Made by a program: the position numbers and the translations under genes. Positions 34,790 to 46,864 of a stretch of 64,000 nt of DNA are shown here, in pieces (position 1 is the stretch's first letter; every line of letters begins with the position of its first letter). The DNA lies in contig NC_064675.1 in the NCBI RefSeq assembly GCF_023278565.1, positions 2,046,001-2,110,000 on the forward strand, read 5' to 3'. This DNA is from Colletotrichum lupini (Eukaryota; Ascomycota; Sordariomycetes; Glomerellales; Glomerellaceae). The notes beneath the pieces are model-generated. The model was not told where the DNA came from. It searched no databases and saw only the letters and a list, made by a program, of their open reading frames with translations.

Positions 34790-37700
34790 TTTTATAACTA
34801 TAATAGTATAGGAGCTATAGGTACGGAGGATAAAAAATAAAGCTATTATTATTTTAATAAGATATAGTAAATAGATAAGGATAGTACTAATAGAGTAAAA
34901 AGATAAAAGAAAATAGGGAATTAGGAGTTTATTATAAGTAAATAACGAAGTAAAAGCAGAATAGGTACTAATAGCGTCCTTAGATATTACTATAGCCGTT
35001 ATCTAGTTTCTAAATTAAAGGTTACTAATAGCGTCGGTATACGTACTAATATAAAAGCCGGAGATATTATAATAAGTATATAACTTACTAAAATAAACTA
35101 TTATAAATATTTAAAGAGGAATAGGTAAAAGGGTAAACGTAGCCCTAATAAGAAACTTTAACTACTATAACTATTTATAAAGAGGTAATAATATATTAAA
35201 GGGCTAATAAGGCGAGGCAGACCCGATTATCGATTTAATAAGTAAATACTCGCTCCGTAGCCTCTTTTTATATAGTACGAGGATATAAAAAAAGAATAAT
35301 ATAATAATAACGATCGACCTAACCCTTATATTTAAAGAGCTAATAAAAATAGTAATACGATATACCCTATGTAAAATAGACTATAGGTCGGATTACTAAG
35401 TAATCGAGACGACTTTTAATATTACCGTGCCTAAAATAAAAAACTAACTACGGCTCCTCTTTAAAAACGCTCTATAAAAGTAAATTAATAAAAGAATAAA
35501 AGCAAACCTAGGGTAAATACTAACGGGAGGTATAATATAATAATAGACCGATTAACTAATATTTATAATATATAAAATAGTCGAAGTACTAACCCCTAAG
35601 GCTAAGCTATCTCTATATATAAAGAAATAATAAACGGCCGACCTTATATAGCTCTAATAGATTTATATTTATTAAAAGAATTGGGCGAGGGTAAAGAGAA
35701 GGGTAAGTAATACCTAAGCCGAGTTAGAAAAACGCGCCCGCTTAGTAGCTAAGTAATATTATAATATTATTTAATAATAAAAAAAGAGCTATTAAAAGGA
35801 CTTTTTAATTAATAATATAAATATTTAGAAGGCTACGAAGTATCTTAACGTTAATAAAAGGGTATTTTTTAATAAGATCCCCTATTTAAAAAGAGCTAAT
35901 AGTTCTTAAATAGAAGATGCTATAAAGTAGGCTAAAGAGCTATTTTTTATATTCTTTTCTCTTCTTTTTAATATAATTAAAAAAGAGGGGGAGCGGCTAT
36001 AAAAGTCGCCGGTACCCTTCCCTAACCTTATACTAAAAAAATAAAAAAATAGCTCTTTATAATAAAGCTATAAAAAGTACTTAGAGAGGATAATTTATTA
36101 ATAATAATATAGAAATATATATAGCTAGTAGTAAAGGGGAGGGTCCTCTTACTTTTTTAAGCCTCGCTAAATAAAAGGACGCTATTTTAATAATAATAAT
36201 ATACTAAAATTATCTTATTAAAGAAGCTAAATAAAAGTAACTATAGTATAGTAAAGGCTTAGTAACCGATCTCGCTACTTTTAATACTTAAAAAAGTACT
36301 AGAGTCGGTCTTAATAAAACGTATTTTATATATAGTTAAGACGTTTAGCCTCTTCCCTATAAACTACTTTAGCGCTTATAAATAGAAGTTAGCGGAGTAA
36401 GTACTAGTACTACTATAAGAATATATTTATAAAGCGTAAAAAAAGAGAAAAGTAGTTAGTCTAATTAGCTTTAATATTAAAAGAGTATATAATAGTATAT
36501 ATAAAAAAAGACTATTTTAATAACTTAGGGCGCAGGGTATCCCCGAGAAGCTAGTAAAATAGGTCGATGCTTTTTATTTTCATTATATAATAAGTATATT
36601 AGTTAATAGTTACGAGTCCGAGGCTCGTTCGTTATTATAAGCCGGTTTGCCTTAGGGCTCGCTACTATTACTTATATTATTCCTTTTTTTTAATACTAAC
36701 CTTATATAATACTAAATTAATAAAAACGGGGGCGCACTAGCCTTTATTAATAATTATATAGCGTAAGTTACTAGCTAATTATATAAAATAAACCGGGAAG
36801 GTATTTAGAATATTATTAATAAAGTATTTAAATAAGAACGACGAAGCGGGGCGACCTTTAAAACGGATAAGACGGCTATTATTTACTTTATATATAACTA
36901 AAAATTACTACTAAACTTAACTAGTTTTATTATAAAAGGCGATACTATCTAACTAAAGGACTATATTAAAGTACTAAGAGTAACGATAAATATAAAGCTA
37001 CGATTCGAAAAGTATATTATAAATATAATAACAAAAAGGCTAGAAGCCGTATTAGGACTTAAGTAGCTTAAAAGCCTATTTTTAATAATAGTTAAATAGC
37101 TTTTTATTACGGCCGTAATACTAATAATAAACTACGCATTAAACGTTTAAAAATATAAATATTACGTAATATAAATAAGAGTAATTAACTAAGTATAGAG
37201 GATTAGGGCCTAAGTAGTCGTAAGAACCTTTAACTTAATAACTATAGTAATTACTAAAGCGGAGGTAAGTATTTAATTAGTATAAGAGAGATATAATAAA
37301 AAATTAATAATATTCTAAATACGGATACGAAGCCTTCTTAAGACCTATCCGCTTTAACGTTTATAAATAGTAGCCTTTTAATAGTTCCTATTACTTTTTT
37401 AGTTAATAGCGGAGGCCTATTATAACTAACTTCTTAATAAGTTAGAGACTATTAAAGGGCATTCGATCACTCTATAAAAGGCCCGGATTAATATAATAAT
37501 TAATAATAACGCGGTTAAAGCTATTAAAATAGTTTAATTTAGGTAAGTAATAAAAATAGTAATAGGGAGTTCGGTAAGAAATGGGATTATAAACTATAGA
37601 ACGGTTATAATACTACTTATATTACTTAGAGGGGGTAGTAGTATAATAATAGCTTTGCGTATACTTAGCCTAAGAATAGAGCAGAACCCGTATATAATAA

Positions 37701-38760
37701 AGCTAGCGGTATTAATAAAATTAGTTAAGTCTTCTTTATAAAAGCTTAACTACCGGGCTATTTACGTATTTATTTATAATAAAGCGGCTATACTAACTAT
37801 TTATAACTTACAATAATAATTAAGCTAACGAGAGATTTACTAACTATATATTCATATATAAAATCTTTAAAAAAAGGGTAATAGAGTTATACTCTTCTAG
37901 CTTTTATTAATAATAAAATTAGACTTATTAAAAGCGGCTAAAATAATAATAAAAGAAAGCATAAGACTAAATAAGATATTATAAAAACGACCGGCTAGAG
38001 CCTACTTAACGGTACTAAGGATCGCTTTATAGAGCGTACGATAAAAGCACGGAGCTTTATTTAATAATATAAGAGTATATTTAAAAAAGATCGACGTTGC
38101 TTTATTAAAAAGGTATATACGTAACTTATATAACGAGCTTTTTAAAAAAAAAGCTAGTATCCTAGCGTAACTACGTACTAATATAATAAGACTAAATTAG
38201 TACTTATATTAAATCAGAATAACTACCTCGGCATATTATGCTTACGAATATATAGCAGAATTAATAAAGCATTTTCTCTTTTATTATATATAATAAATAG
38301 TATAACGAACTTAGATACTTTAATAAATAAAAACGTAAAAAAGAAACCTATCGTACTTTTTTTTAAAAAAAAGCGCGTCTGACCTTAATAACTAGTTACT
38401 AAACGTAGATGTTATTAAAAAAACGATTAAGTTTATTATAAATATAAAGAGACTAGATACTTAGATTAGCTAGTAGTAAAACGACTATAAGTAATTACTA
38501 ACCCCGTTATAACGACTTATACTAACTTATATATTAATTAATAATACCTCTACGTACCCTCGTATTATCGATAATAGGACTAGCTTTAGCTACTAATAAT
38601 AAGACGCTAAATACTTTAAAAAACACCCTTAGGATAGCCTATTACTAATACTATAAGTAACCGTAATATTAGTATATAAAACTAAAAATAATATATATAG
38701 AAACGGATAAGGCTTATATAAGCTTCTAAGAAGTAAGGATATAAACGAAAGTAGGGAATA
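34790..38760 (+). pseudogene. LINE ORF2 (endonuclease, RT, RNase H)
   Basis: Frames follow the family order. Endonuclease: N-N-E-V-K-A-E at ~34950, I-A-S-V-Y-V at ~35033, N-F-N-Y-Y-N-Y-L at ~35152 (D-F-N in active proteins), D-P-I-I-D-L at ~35221 and R-S-D-Y at ~35390. A linker with T-P-K-A-K follows near 35592. In the reverse transcriptase, A-G-L-P-*-G-S-L-L-L lies at 36641 and A-F-I-N-N-Y at ~36739, where active enzymes have F-I-D-D-Y. A palm/thumb stretch ending near 37150 leads into the RNase H block (R-N-G-I-I at 37580 to ~37830). A C-terminal part with a former Cys/His cluster runs to ~38760. Catalytic Asp codons GAC/GAT have become AAC/AAT by G-to-A change, so each activity is lost as well as interrupted. 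Confidence 0.9.
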
Positions 38761-38836
38761 TATAAATAATTATACGAGCCTTAAATAGCTTAATTAGGGC
38801 GTAATAAACTATATATATATATATATATTATATATA

Positions 38837-39147
38837 TATCGCTTCCTCTTTTACAAATATTCTTAATATTTAAAAAACTAAAGGTTATTATAATAAGTCT
38901 TTATAAACCTCTAATAATAGCTATAGTAGTTAGTTTATAAACTAAAAAGAGGGGTCGGGATAATATATAATAGTACGAGGGGTAATACGTAATTAAGAGC
39001 TACTCCTAAGTATTTATAACCGGCTTTAATAGTAGTCGTTCTCGTATTTCTAATTAAAGTTATATATATATAATAAGAACGACTATAGGCTTAGCTTATA
39101 AGGGTCGAATTAAAAAAATAAAAGTAGTATATTACTAAGAAGAAGCA
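38837..39147 (+). repeat. ~310-bp dispersed repeat, copy 2
   Basis: Starts 'tatcgcttcctcttttac' and ends 'gaagaagca'. It aligns over its whole length with 551-847 and with the reverse complement of 41059-41384. It stands directly upstream of copy B of the segment, as copy 1 does for copy A, so the repeat may be part of the duplicated unit. Confidence 0.8.
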
Positions 39148-39479
39148 ATATTTAATCTATACTATATAGTACTACTGCTATACTTAGGCTAACTTACTTA
39201 ACCTAGCTTTTAGAGTAATTAGACGAGCTATATAACTATACGCAATAGCTTTTATCTCGGGCTCTACTCGCTAGCTTTAGATACTTTAGTCCTAATAGAC
39301 ATACTTAATAAGGTTATTTTAAAATAATAAGATATAGCACCCATAGCACGTTTATTCGCCTATCGCTTATAGTAAATAAGAAGTAAGATGTGTATACTCG
39401 TAATATATAGGTCTTAAGTATACCGTAGTTAATATTTAATATAAAAGGATCGTCTATAAGCATTATAGGTTTAAAGCTA

Positions 39480-40230
39480 TATTTAGTATTCTTACTTTTA
39501 AAAATCGCCTTATTAAGTAAAACGCTTTATAAATAGAGGCTTTTATAAGAATATATATTAACCTTCCTCTTTTACGACTCTAATAAAGAGAGCGATAGTA
39601 TTAAAAAAGAAAAAGGACTTAAATAAAGCAATTCGTATTAAGGAATAGGCTTTTTAATTAGTATAGCGTTTTTTATTATTACGGTTAGTATTAAGACCGT
39701 TTACTTTATAGCGGCTTAATATCTAACTAAGAATAGCGAGGTAATACTTTTATATAAAGTAATATATATTTATAGGAAAGCCTTTATAAAACGCTCGCTC
39801 TATCTTAAGATAGCTAGCTATAATAGCGTAATTATTATTAATTCTTTTAATTAGGATTTAAATAATCTTTATATAAAGTTTATTAAATACGGCATCCCTA
39901 GGCTAGACTTATTAATTATATAAGGGTATTATAATTATTATAGTTATATTACTAAATATTTTTATAATAAATACGTATCGAGGCGTACTATAAATAGTAA
40001 AATAAAAGCTAGTAGTTAGTAAAAGACTATTTTATAAACCCGTATATAAGAATAAAAATTTCTTATAAGGATCGTAGACTCGTTAATATATAGATTTTAA
40101 TATTATTAACTTTACGCATAACTATAGTAATAAGGGAAGATGTTTATAAATCGTTAAATCCTATTTAGCTTATCGAAGGCTTATAGTTTAGTTTACTAAG
40201 CTTATAATATATTATATATATACTGATTTA
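39480..40230 (+). pseudogene. Unknown ORF X, copy B (RIPed)
   Basis: Same frame as in copy A, with stops only TAA/TAG. It keeps a V-I-Y-I-Y stretch, R-S-L-Y-L-K-I-A-S near 39800 and I-P-R-L-D-L near 39893, followed by a Y-Y-N-Y-Y-S-Y-I-T-K stretch. Family unknown. Confidence 0.5.
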
Positions 40231-41058
40231 GAACTTATCCGTACGATCTATAGTAAATATATAAATAATATAGTATTAAATTTTCTAGCTAGTCGATTTA
40301 TATATATACTAGCACGAGCTTATATATTATTTTTTATACCTTCCGCTTATCTTTTTTAGTCTCGGGCTATTGCTATGCGATACGTTATTTAATTATATCT
40401 TTAATATATATAATATAGCACATACTATATATATATATATTACCTAGATAAGTTCTTCCTTTTCTAAATAGCTAGTATAAATACTATAAGTGCGGATATA
40501 TAAGCTTAGTTAGTAATATTAGTAGCCGTATAACTTATATTAAATAATAAAAAGTCCGACTTATACCTCTTTTGCTTTTATTAATAGCTCTAATTAAAGT
40601 CCCTCTCGTTTCTAAATAATAATAAGCTTCTTCGCACTATATAGTTAAAAACGAAAAGCTTATTATTATAGTGCTTTAAGTAGAGTTTTTATTTACGCTC
40701 TATCTATTTAGTAATAAAGTGCGTATAATTATTTAGTATATATAATTAGTCCTAAACTAACGGTTATAGCTTCCTATTCTACCTCTCGGATAGTTATTAA
40801 ATCCCGTTATTCGGGCTACCCGCGTTTAAAACTACGTATTAATATCTATAAGTAATAACTCTACGTTCTTCTTATTAATAGATATATTAAAAGCCGATTT
40901 TAGCTACCCTTATAAAAAGGCTACGATAGAGTTTAGGAAATTAGTAATTATAGAATAGATTTAGATATAGCTTTATTACTACTTAGTACTTAACGCGTTC
41001 GTGCGATATACTTACTTAAAAAGGGATGTATTAAGTAGAGTATAGTATTAATTATATA
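40231..41058. other. Linker after ORF X, copy B
   Basis: RIPed DNA whose first ~200 bases are shared with A and C. The block near 40326 ('attattttttataccttccgcttatctttttt') corresponds to 2774 in A and 61180 in C. The rest is unassigned. Confidence 0.4.
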
Positions 41059-41384
41059 TTGCTTCCTCTCAGTAACACACTTCATCTTTCTAAACCTAAC
41101 CCACATAGGCTGCGCCGAAAGGCAGCCTTACTATATATATATTACTATAATTAATAATAAGAGAATAATAGCTATAAAAGCCGGTTATAAATACTTTCAA
41201 GTAGCTCTTAGATACGTGCTATTACTCGCACTATATCTAATGATCCCGACCCTATATTTTACTTATAAACAAGTCGCTATAGCTATTACTAAAGGTTTAT
41301 AGGGGTCTATTATAGTAACTTTTAGCTTCTTAAACATTATTAATATTTGCAAAAGAGGAAGTGACATGTGTATATTACAATAGA
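41059..41384 (-). repeat. ~326-bp dispersed repeat, copy 3 (least mutated, inverted)
   Basis: On the minus strand it begins TGTCACTTCCTCTTTTGCAA and ends GAGAGGAAGCA, giving TG...CA termini with CTTCCTC/GAGGAAG inverted ends. CpA and TpG are present in both terminal parts, so this copy was hit less by RIP or is younger. It includes a perfect hairpin, 'ggctgc' / 'gcagcc', at 41108-41127. Flanks are 'tatat' (left) and 'tgtgt' (right), which could be one 5-bp target duplication altered by RIP. A solo LTR or a small non-autonomous element fits best. Confidence 0.75.
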
Positions 41385-41499
41385 ACGATAAGATAATAAT
41401 GCATTAGACTTATTTTTTACTTTATAATACGTTAATAATATAGTACTATCGTATAGTAGTCCGTACTTAATAAATTATAGCTTCTCGTTAGTAGTAGCT

Positions 41500-41900
41500 A
41501 AAGAAAAGGGATAGAACTAACGAGAACTATAATAAAACGGTTAGAAATATTATATAGCGTTATAAGTAGATACGATAACGGCACGGGGCTAATATATATA
41601 TCTAAGTCCGCTTTAAAAACAGGTTCTATAAATACTCGTCTTCTAATAAACATAATTTCCTTAAATCTCGTAATAAGTTAATAAGTTTAATTATATTATA
41701 GCCCTTTAAAGCCACTTTTAAAGCTAAGGTTTAGTAAAAAAACGATCTATCTAGTTCCGGTAATAAGATTATTACTAAACTATATAAAAAGAAGATCTTA
41801 AAGCGACGTTAGAAGTTAATCTAGCGTAATTAGTAGTTAAGTAGGATAATATAGCTATTTAGCAGAGGATCGTAGTTATATTAATATCTATTTTTCTTAT
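41500..41900 (+). pseudogene. Small conserved ORF, copy B
   Basis: Same frame as at 3690-4090: D-R-T-N-E-N-Y-N-K at 41527, then G-A-N-I-Y-I and R-F-K-N-R-F-Y-K-Y-S-S. Only TAA/TAG stops. Copy B keeps more basic residues after the G-A-N-I-Y block than copy A. Possibly MADS-box-like; unproven. Confidence 0.4.
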
Positions 41901-42599
41901 ATATTTACTATACCGCCCGGATTACTACGTATACTTAGTGTATTGCTCTCTTTATATCTTTTAATCTATACTATCTTTTTAAGAAAGGTAATAAGTAGTA
42001 TATTTATAGTATTACTTTTTAAATTAACTTATTTATTACTTTTTATTAGTTTTATACTATATCGCGGTTTATAAAAAGATATAAATTAAGACCCGTTTGT
42101 TTATATATTAGTTAAAATATAATAATAATTAATCCGTCCAAGTCTTTTAGCTAAATCTATATAAATTATATAACTATAGTAATTTTAAAATCCTTAGGTA
42201 TAAGGTAGTCTAACCCGAAGAAATCTCTATTTCTATTTAATACTAAAAAGGCACTAACGAATATAAGTTAGTAAAACGATTATAATATAGTTACGTTAAA
42301 CTGGCGAGGTATATAGCTCGTATATTAATAAGCCTTTTTGCGCACGCAATATAAATAAAGAGCGTACGTAAATTACGGTATAACGACGCCTCTTTTTAAA
42401 TAATTTAGTTCGTAAAAAAACGGCTTACTTATTAATAAGGATGCTAGGGATTACTTAGTAATATAATAAGATCCGTTCTATACTATAGGCTAGCCTAAAC
42501 ACTTTCCTATTACTTTCTAACTTTTAAAAAACTAAATACATACCTTATTAACTATATTAATTAAGGATATTATAAGCTAAATAAGAAATACTAAGGATT

Positions 42600-43640
42600 T
42601 AGCTAAGTTTTTATAAAAGAACGTACTAATAAAGAATAAGAATACGCCGAGGTAGTAGAGTAACGAACTTAGCTTATTTTACTTAACGAATATATCCTTA
42701 CTTATTATTCCTTAGCTTTTACTAAATTTATTATTAAAATAGACTATAAACTAACTTCTAAGGGCTCTATTATAAATCCGTAGAATAGGTTATATCTTAC
42801 TAATCTCCGCTTATAGCTCGATTTTATACTAACTAAGTATCGCTTTTAATACCCCTTATTATACTCCCTTATTAATTAATACTATTTTAAGAGCATATCG
42901 TTCTTATTTAGCTAAAGAAATAGAATTGCAAAGCGTAAGATTATTAACGAGAAGGCCGTCGAGGGCCCTATTAAAATAATTATAAATAAGCTTAAAAAAG
43001 TAAAAGAAGTTTAAAGCGCGTTCGATTTAGTTAACGGACTCGTTTTTAAAAACTACTTATATATACTTAGTAATATAGTAGTAAATATTATTAAACATAA
43101 CTTCTTATTAATACCTCCCTCTATAATATATAATAATAAGTTAATTTTTAATAATTACGGGCCGTTAAATTTATATTTACTATATTAAAAATAATAATAA
43201 CTCGAGCAGCTCTTTAATACTCTATATTCCTAAGTATAAATTACTACGTTAACTTCTTATATACTACTTATATAGTACCTATACTCGATAAATATATATA
43301 AGGAAGTAGTAGACCGGAAGATAATATTAATATTAATTAACTTAGATACGTAGTTTTAGTATTACGTAAAGAGGCTTACCGTAGTTATTATTATATATAG
43401 ACCTGTTATTAATAACTAAAAGCTTACTTAAGCACGGTTTATTCATAACGGTTATAGTAATCGTATTTATAAAGCTTAACTAGCATAAGTCCGAGACGCT
43501 TTTTTTTTATTTAATAAAGCCTTCTTTAGAAGTAAAAGCCTATTTTAAGGATACTAACCTCCGTATAGTAGTTACTTAATACTTAACTTTTAGTTTAATT
43601 ACTCTCGGCATAATAAATAAGAAATATAAATACTACTATT
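42600..43640 (+). pseudogene. FunK1 kinase, copy B (N-terminal part only)
   Basis: Corresponds to 5060-6260 of copy A. The coiled coil is shorter (42610-42680). R-I-A-K-R-K-I-I-N-E-K-A is near 42925, and this copy has the base missing in A, so its frame is intact here. P-I-K-I-I-I-N-K-L-K-K-V-K-E-V follows near 42980, then a Y-L-Y-I-L-S block near 43055. The kinase catalytic half (P-loop side onward) is absent, because the copy is cut at about 43640. Without the H-x-D loop it could never have been an active kinase in this form. Confidence 0.85.
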
Positions 43641-45690
43641 CCCTATAATATAAATAACTTAGTATAATTATATAGTACGAAACGCCCCCTTTTATAAACT
43701 AATAAGGCTCGATATTACTTTTTAAAATATAAATAAATAGCTCTTAATTACTAAAAGTATAAGTAAACTACTATTTTCTAAACCGCTCTTTATTAACTCT
43801 AAAGCTCGCCTTTTAACTTTTTTAAAATAGCCTCTTTCGTAATATATAAAGGGTATACTTTAATATTTAATATCTCTATAGCTTTTTTATAAATTATAAT
43901 ATAAAACTTACTTCTGTTTTTTTAAATAGCCTCGCGTAATTATATTAAAACCATAGCTAATTTACGAAGTTCGAGTTAATACGTTTCTTCTTAACTTATA
44001 AATTAAGCTATTATATTAGTAATTCTTAGCTTTTTAAAAGTTCTATTTATATATTATCCGAGGATAAGCTAGGGCGTTTTACTAAACTAAAGTTACGGTA
44101 TATATACCCCTAGGCTCTTATATCTAGTTACTATTTTAATTTCTATAGTATTTACTTAAGTTATTAATACTTATTATATTAGTTACTAATTAATAAAAGC
44201 ATTTCTTTTTTAATTATTATCGGTCTATAATTAATTTATTACATATATTAATAATTATAAAGTACTACCCTCCTCGACTTTTTACCAGTAGTATATATCT
44301 ACCTTAAACTATATAATATACGTAAAATCTCCTAGCTAATATTAAAAAGCCCGGTAATACGCCGTATTATTTTCTAGCCTAGGTAAGTATTAAATAAGGG
44401 TGCGCTCAAAATTCCTACCCTACTTAGAATTCTACGAACCGCCGATTAGCTTACTAATAATCTTTTTATAACGCTTAATAATTAGGGTATAATAAACTAA
44501 GTATAAATTAATTCAAAAGCTATTTTATCGCCGCCCTTAGTAAAAGTCAAGAAGCTTCCTAAGACTATTTCGATTTATTAAAATATCGATTTTATTAAAA
44601 TAGAATAACAGGTTTATTAATACTATAGTGCGAAATAGCGGCTTAAAAAAATATTTAAAAATACGCGCCGTACTTTTATTTATCGAGCGGGTAGCTTAGT
44701 CTCTAAGTACCGTAATTAGTAAGGAAACCTCTTATAAAACCGCTATAAAGCTTACTAATAGTTAGTTATATAGTATTATCCCTAGGTACTTAAGGCCCAC
44801 CGGGTATTTAAATCTTTAGATCCTAGCTAGCTTTTTAATTATAATTATAAACTAGCTCGGAATTTATTATACTAAATACTATAGAGTCCGATAGCTCTAT
44901 AGGATACTTAATATAGTAAATTACCTAGCTATTTATTACGGTCTCCTATATTTATATATTATACTAAGGGGAAGTAGGATCCGGGTAGGGTTTCCCCGTC
45001 TCTCTTTTTTATAAATATTCGTTCTTCCCTATTTAATAATAACCCGGATCTATAAATAAAAAAGATCATAGTTTATTAAATAAAAACTATACTATACGTA
45101 ATAACAATATAGCTAGAGTTATAAGCTAGGTATAATAAGGATAGATAGTATATATAAAAGATCTAAGGATAATAACGTAAAACGAATAGTCACTACTTAG
45201 ATTTAAGCGTTACTATTTTAGAGACTTAGAGTTAGTACCCTAAATATTTAGTTTACTAGCGTTATTTAGCTTTAAAATTAGGCCCGTAAGGTCGGCCTCT
45301 TATAACACTTTATAGCATAATAAGGGGCTAATATATAGTATATTACTAACGTTATTTCTATTAGATTTTTATACTTAGTAAAGTAAGCTTAAGAATACAA
45401 AGCGTCTTAAAAGAGCACGTCCCTCTACTTTATTAGTATCTAGTCACTAATTTAGATACTTTTAAGTTCTATTATTGTTTAATAAATATATTCTTACTAA
45501 AGTCTTATTATTATATGTAGTGGTTTTTTTTCCGGCTTTATAGGTACAAAAGATCGACCTTAACGGGATTACGCTTTTAAGGGAAATTATACGATATAGT
45601 ATACTTTTTAATTATATAATACGCGCAATGTATCTTAAGCACGCGCTCAACGCAATATAGTGATTTTAATACGAAAACCGCTATTTAATT

Positions 45691-45760
45691 CGGGATGGGC
45701 AAGCTGCCCTGCGGCGGCGCCGGCCGGAAAGGTTAACGGTAGAGGTCGGCCTTGCGTTTA
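45691..45760. other. GC-rich un-RIPed patch
   Basis: About 70 bases ('gggatgggcaagctgccctg' and onward through a 'gcggcggcgccggccgg' run) with normal CpA/TpG and very high GC, inside otherwise RIPed DNA. Too short to be a gene. It may be a leftover of a GC-rich element or a recent insertion. Confidence 0.7.
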
Positions 45761-46840
45761 GCTATATTTATCGAAATAAAAATTACGGATATATAATAAA
45801 CGCCCTAAATAGAGAAACGTCTCTTTAAATAGTTAAAAAGCGGGTAGGTAAAAAAGCATGGCTAAGAGTAGTAAAAAATTAATATTAGGGGGGTAGAATT
45901 CGGAATTAGAAAGGCGGATAGATTTAGATAGCCGGTAGAAAAGCGTAGTAAAATCCTAAAAAAGAACGATAAAAAAAAAGTTTAAAATAATAAAATAAAA
46001 CCGGGGCGGTAAAATAAATCGAAGTTTGTTAATAAGTATAGTAATTTATATAAATAATAAAATTAAACTTAGTATAATAAAAACGCTAAACTAAAAATTA
46101 GATCCGTAAGGATAATAAAAAGATAAGTAGGGTCGAACTACTTTAGGGGTAATAGAATTAATTTAGAGCGGGGTAAACTAAGTACTTATTAAAAATAATA
46201 GAGCCCTTTTCCTATCCTTAGTAATATAAGTTCGGATATTATAAAATAATTATAATAACGGCTTTAGTAGATTTTTAAAAGAGCTTTTATATATATATTA
46301 TATATTATATAGGCTTTAGGAATGAAAGGCCGTAAGGGTAAACGAGATTAAATAGCTTAGAAATTACTAAGTAATAATACCCTCCCTTAACTATACTTTA
46401 TATTTTAATAAAATAATATAAGGTACTAGGACGGTATTTATTTTTATAAAATCCGATTCTTATTAATTCCTAGTGCTTTATTAAAGAGTCGATCCTATAT
46501 AGTACTTATTTCTAAGCCTTAATTACTTAGTTATTATTAGACTTTATACTAAATAGCTAATATACTTTTACTTACGTAGTCCTCTAAAACCCGAAATAGA
46601 CCCCGTATATTTTTAACTACCTCTTTTAGCTAAAGCTTATTATAAATAAGTTATAAAATAAGTCTTTAATAATTTAGCTACTCCTTAACGCAAACTACCG
46701 CAATCTTTATAAATCCTTCGGACCTATAAACTAAAAAAGCTATATAATTAGCTAGTTAAATCTTATTTTTAAGTTATAGAATACGGTTCGAGAATTAAAA
46801 ACCTTATTAATATTAATACCGGGCGTTAATTACTTAGCGC

Positions 46841-46864
46841 GGGGGGGGGGGGAGGGGGAGAAGG
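46841..46864. repeat. Poly-G tract
   Basis: Twelve G in a row, then A, five G, and further G-rich bases. Homopolymer G cannot be changed by CpA-directed RIP except at its edges, which explains its survival. Confidence 0.9.

Larger units (their letters stand above)
33090..38800 (+). mobile_element. Tad1-type LINE retrotransposon (RIPed)
   Basis: A non-LTR retrotransposon of the Tad1 clade, on the plus strand, about 5.7 kb. ORF1 (33480-34760) has a coiled coil, a nucleic-acid-binding block and a zinc-knuckle remnant. ORF2 (34790-38760) has an endonuclease, reverse transcriptase and RNase H. The 3' end runs into a TA-rich simple repeat at about 38811-38837, followed directly by the dispersed repeat at 38837. 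The 5' end is uncertain: normal-looking CpA/TpG near 33110-33180 may mark the 5' UTR or a junction. All frames carry TAA/TAG stops, so the element is dead. Domain order is complete, so it was probably full length when RIPed. Confidence 0.92.
39150..43640 (+). repeat. Duplicated multi-gene segment, copy B
   Basis: Second copy of the segment seen at 1590-7457. ORF X lies at 39480-40230, the small ORF at 41500-41900 and the kinase at 42600-43640. Between ORF X and the small ORF an inverted copy of the dispersed repeat (41059-41384) has been added. The copy ends inside the kinase gene near 43640, where similarity to A (position ~6262) stops abruptly. Confidence 0.8.

Noticed and set aside
38811..38837. 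Telomere- or centromere-type repeat
   Set aside because: It is a short TA dinucleotide run at the LINE 3' end. No TTAGGG repeats or centromeric array are present anywhere in the window.
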